In this document: piece by piece, positions 60,845 to 64,000 of the stretch
How positions within the stretch are numbered: the first letter of the stretch is position 1
Layout of the letters: each line of letters starts with the position of its first letter
Origin: Pleurotus djamor
Lineage: Eukaryota > Basidiomycota > Agaricomycetes > Agaricales > Pleurotaceae
Assembly: GCA_029747585.1 (NCBI GenBank)
Contig: JAPEVF010000044.1
Span: forward strand, 82,740-146,739
Direction of reading: 5' to 3'
Length of the DNA: 64,000 nt
The notes under the pieces: model-generated
What the model was told of the DNA's origin: nothing
Seen by the model: only the letters and a program-made list of their open reading frames with translations
Databases searched by the model: none
Translations under genes and position numbers: made by a program

Positions 60845-62234
60845 TTAAAGCCTTTCAAGTAGTGCCGCAACTAAGGCATCTCCTACATCTTCTTGTAAAA
60901 GTTCTTTAGTAGCCTCTTCCCGCTCCATCGTCCATTCGTATGCTTCGAGCAGTATGGTATCCGTCAAAGGTACAAAGTGGGCCGCCAAGACCTGTATTAT
61001 GTTACAAACCCGCGAGATGGCGGCACGTGTGGGATCGTCGATGGTCTATACGGCAGATGGTAACCACATATCAACTTTCACAAAGCACTTTCGCGATAAC
61101 CACAATCTGATTACTCACATCGTTCCGATTGGAATACACTGCCTCGGCATCAAACCCTTCTTCCCCAGCCTGCTCATTGACCTTGACGTGTTTGCTGACC
61201 CAAATATAACCGTTCAGGCCCAGTATCAAATCAACATCACAAGGGAGGGTGATGAAATGCGACTTGAGCCGCCTGACCAGTATTGGGGGGATAACGACCA
61301 GTTGTCCGTTCCGCAACTGAGAAAAGGAAGCCGGCGGTACTGGTTAGACGAATTGCATGGTTTCTGGTCAGTCAGGATTGGGGGGCTGACATACCTTGCC
61401 GTACTTCAGAGATCTGGTATGCAGGGACATGGCCCCATCGGAAAAAAAAGGCTTGGACTTCTGCAACTAGCAAATCACCCTCTTCGAAGAAGTTTCGCAT
61501 CTGCAGCTCGTCGCTTTCCAGTTTTCGCCGCTACCAGCCGGGTCAGCATAGATAGCATATAAGCAGGTTGACGAAGGGGAGAAGAAGCGTACTTGGACGC
61601 CACCGGGTAGATTGACGGAGGAAAGCATCAACACGGCATCCTGACGTGAGTTTGCGTCGACTTTCCAGCGGCGTGGTTGAACCTGAGGTAGGAGACTACA
61701 GAGTTAGTTGTCCCTTGTTGTAGCAGACCCACATTATGATTAGGGCGTGTACCTCTGTGATGCGGCCAACAACAAGATCCCCCACCTCTGGATTATACCT
61801 GAGAACTGATGTAAGTAAATATAGTGGATGTGGGTAAGAAAAAAGAGGGTTCCCGTGGATTCAGGCCGCTCTCTTCTACCTCCAGCCAACTCACCTAGTG
61901 CGGATGGCTCGAACGGTGATGAGTTTGTTCACTCGCTCGATAGTTCCTGCAACAGCGGCAACGACCTGTTCTTCGTGGACATATGTGCCATGACCTCTTT
62001 ACAGTTCGGATTTAGCGAGGGGCTTGACTTTGATCTTTGATGAAACAAGTGTTACCTCATGAAGGCCTGNGATGATGTGAGGTATTCGCCAGGNAGTGTC
62101 AGTCGCGAACTTCCAAGACTTGGATNGTCATCGTCATCCCAATCGACGTCCATATCATCTTCATGGCGATGCATCGTAGCATCAGAGTCCACATACGAGT
62201 CTTGAGGNGCCGCGAAGGAGGCGAAAGTGATCAT
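60845..62234 (-). CDS. RRP4: Exosome complex component Rrp4
   Basis: S1/KH cap subunit of the RNA exosome. The start MITFASFAAPQ-type (one N) leads to an acidic region (DDMDVDWDDDD) and GEYLTS. The S1 part holds VGDLVVGRITEVQPRRWKVD, DANSRQDAVLMLSSVNLPGG and EEGDLLVAEVQAFFSDGAMS. Then HTRSLKYGKLRNGQLVVIPP and the KH region DVDLILGLNGYIWVSKHVKV with DAEAVYSNRNDVSNQ. The last exon ends EDVGDALVAALLERL. The YGKLRNG and GLNGYIWV blocks are signature Rrp4. N bases in the first exon leave some residues unknown but do not affect the family call. Confidence 0.93.
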
Positions 62235-63028
62235 AGTGGTTTTGAGACAAAGTTGCAACTTGGGGTTATTGGCNTTTTCGATGAGCGTTCGGCTTNACGC
62301 CCCTGAGGTTAGGGTTAAAACTGATCNCCTTGGTCATGTCAAAGAACTCTGCTTGAACGGATATAAGGTGTGAACACAGAGAATCTTCAGGACTGANTGG
62401 ATCTTGTGCGGCCATTGCGTATGTTTCCTTTGCACAAAGATGCTCATACGAATGGACATGGACTTGACACAANTATGACCTCGTCATCAAATTGCTCGAT
62501 CGAGCCATCCTCGTGTCCGAGCACACATTCTGCGGGGACAGGGTATGCGAAGAAAGCGCGAAACACGTGTGCCGAAGTTCAAGGCATCTGAGATCTAGCA
62601 TATGGGTGCGGTCGCATGCTGACTTGAGGTCTGGTCACGTCCTTCATATGGGCACCTCGACGAGGCGGGGCTTNGGGAAACACAGGTAAGATTTTTCATA
62701 AATACACAATGAGAACACGAGCCCTTTTAACCCCTGGACAAAACCAACAGGATGAGTTGGTATCTTCTAAGTAAGCCATTAATCATTAGTCGTGAGGGGG
62801 AGGACGACGAAAGGAGAGCTATGCTACAGGGATATTGCGAAAGGGATGGTATGAACAAGAAGAGGCAAAAGATCAAAACAAGAAACAAGAACAAGACGGG
62901 AGCGAGACGAGGCGGACTCTAGATTTTTTGCGAGGNNAAANNNGNNCACTGCGGGATGTTATCTTATTTAGTTGGCGCGGTAAGAGGGAAGCGAGATCGA
63001 AACGTACGTTTGAGGGTATTGAGGTATC
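62235..63028. other. Intergenic with possible micro-ORF
   Basis: Between RRP4 and the MYND gene. A minus-strand ATG at 62415 opens a 49-codon frame (MAAQDP, then SPEDSLCSHLISVQAEFFDM) with several N bases and no known match. Clustered N bases at 62936-62946. No gene called. Confidence 0.3.
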
Positions 63029-63779
63029 TTACTTGTAAGCGAGGAAATAAGCGGAGAGGGCGGGTAGATCATTCGAGCCTGCGTCAGAGTAGCCCTGGCG
63101 TCTGGACCCGTTGAACTTGAGGACNACTACAGTGCCACACCAGGCTTTGGGGGCGGCGCCAGAGGTGATATGATAGATGGCGCGATTGAGAGGGGCGGTC
63201 TTTGCGAGAGCGCCGGGGGAATACCAGAGATGAAGAGGNAAACGAAGGGGCTCGCCGTTCAGGCCCTGGGTGAGAACNATACCCTCCGCCTGGCCGTCTG
63301 GGAAATGGCTCTGGACGAGGGGAATGGGGCACATGCCTTGAGAAGGCTTGTGCGGGGGACGGCAGCTGACNGTGATGATTCTAGGACGCTCTGAGGGACG
63401 ATGGGCCTGAGTCACTCTGGGNTCCAAATAGCAGAAATTGGCTAGNTACCTTCNTCTGGAGAAAAGAGAATGGCCGACACGGTGATGTANTGGGGTTCAG
63501 CAGGGGGTGGCGTGGCGATCATGTTGACGCTGTAATGGNTATTGCTGGAGCGGTTGAGGGGCTGGGTCGTGGCAGCAACACACTCCCCTCGATGGCGAGG
63601 CCAATCCTGATTGACACATGAGAAGGGGGTACGAGGAGGAGGGGGTAATGTGAAAAGGTGCGTACACTTGCTAAGTGATCTTCGCAACAATACCAGGCTT
63701 TCTGACAGCGGCTGCACCACAAGGATGTCGGCCTGCAGCAGAGCGTGCAAGGATGGTTGATCACGGATGGTGTATTCAT
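63029..63779 (-). CDS. MYND zinc-finger protein
   Basis: It starts MNTPSVINHPCTLCCRPTSL and forms a MYND finger: C-T-L-C, WCSRCQKAWYC, CEDHLAS, then after an intron QDWPRHRGECVAA, giving the C-x2-C / C-x2-C / YC-x2-C / H-x3-C order of the fold. The second half is a conserved domain of basidiomycete MYND proteins: RPRIITVSCRPPHKPSQ (one N), MCPIPLVQSHFPDGQAEG, LHLWYSPGALAKTAPLNRAI, ending NDLPALSAYFLAYK. About 200 residues. MYND domains mediate protein contacts; the biological role is unknown. Several N bases (63125, 63239, 63278, 63371, 63422) leave single unknown residues, and the intron near 63425-63455 is inferred. Confidence 0.75.
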
Positions 63780-64000
63780 GGCAAAGGACGTCNAATGCGA
63801 AGGGCTCTGAGCNAGTTGGGGGAAGTGNAGGTGATTGTGGTGGGCTGAGAGCGACGAATTTATATGTCCGTAAAGTTAGCGCCAATCGGTCCGTTGCAAA
63901 AAATATTCGAATAACGTTGGGATATTTCAGGAAGAATGTGAAAAAAATCGGGATCTAATGACGGTCTGCTTGATTTACATAGACTTTCACACAACANANA
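63780..64000. other. Right end, upstream of the MYND gene
   Basis: A minus-strand frame stays open from the MYND start back to 63885, so the true start could lie further upstream if an N hides an indel. Otherwise AT-rich sequence with no feature. Confidence 0.4.

Overview
This window looks like nuclear DNA of a wood-decaying mushroom-forming fungus (Basidiomycota, Agaricomycetes). The signs are a class II ligninolytic peroxidase, a CaaX lipopeptide pheromone precursor, intron-dense genes (introns mostly about 50-70 nt) and divergent H3/H4 histone gene pairs. There is no operon structure, transposon, CRISPR array or virus that I can recognise. Calls come from reading exons and splice sites by eye, so internal exon borders are inferred. 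Scattered N bases, worst at about 27.6, 58.3-59.2 and 62-63 kb, break some frames.

Layout. 0-4 kb: no recognisable gene. 4.1-12.6 kb (minus): a versatile-type heme peroxidase, a conserved Pro/Lys-rich protein with a possible tubby-like N-terminal domain, and the Golgi/endosomal RING E3 ligase TUL1 (DSC complex). 13-18.4 kb (plus): kinetochore protein NNF1, two tRNA-Thr(AGU) genes, an RKM5-type methyltransferase, a mating-pheromone precursor and a mitochondrial rhomboid protease. 18.5-26.3 kb: a METTL21/22-type methyltransferase (minus), a divergent histone H3 variant (plus), a GPI-type aspartic protease and a sedolisin (both minus). 27.1-30.8 kb: a small secreted protein, the first H3/H4 pair and an F-box protein. 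31-38 kb (minus): an F-BAR/RhoGAP protein, a small Cys-rich protein and nucleoporin NUP85. 38.4-42.7 kb: the second H4/H3 pair and a Sir2 deacetylase. 43.2-50 kb (plus): a tandem pair of conserved unknown proteins, an F-box-like protein and a basic unknown protein. 50.6-55.9 kb: a KAT14-like acetyltransferase, an UPF0357 protein and a DUF1771-Smr protein. 57-64 kb: a 7TM-like membrane protein, a poor-quality stretch, exosome subunit RRP4 and a MYND zinc-finger protein.

Themes. Secreted degradation (peroxidase, aspartic protease, sedolisin, small secreted protein) sits beside chromatin and chromosome genes (two H3/H4 pairs, a divergent H3, Sir2, a KAT14-like enzyme, NNF1). The most notable items are the H3 variant that keeps two canonical H3 intron positions, an unusual H3 tail spacing shared by both canonical copies, a tRNA-Thr copy with a 4-nt insertion exactly at the canonical intron site, microexons of 8, 10, 15 and 21 nt, a GC-AG intron, and an orphan pheromone gene.
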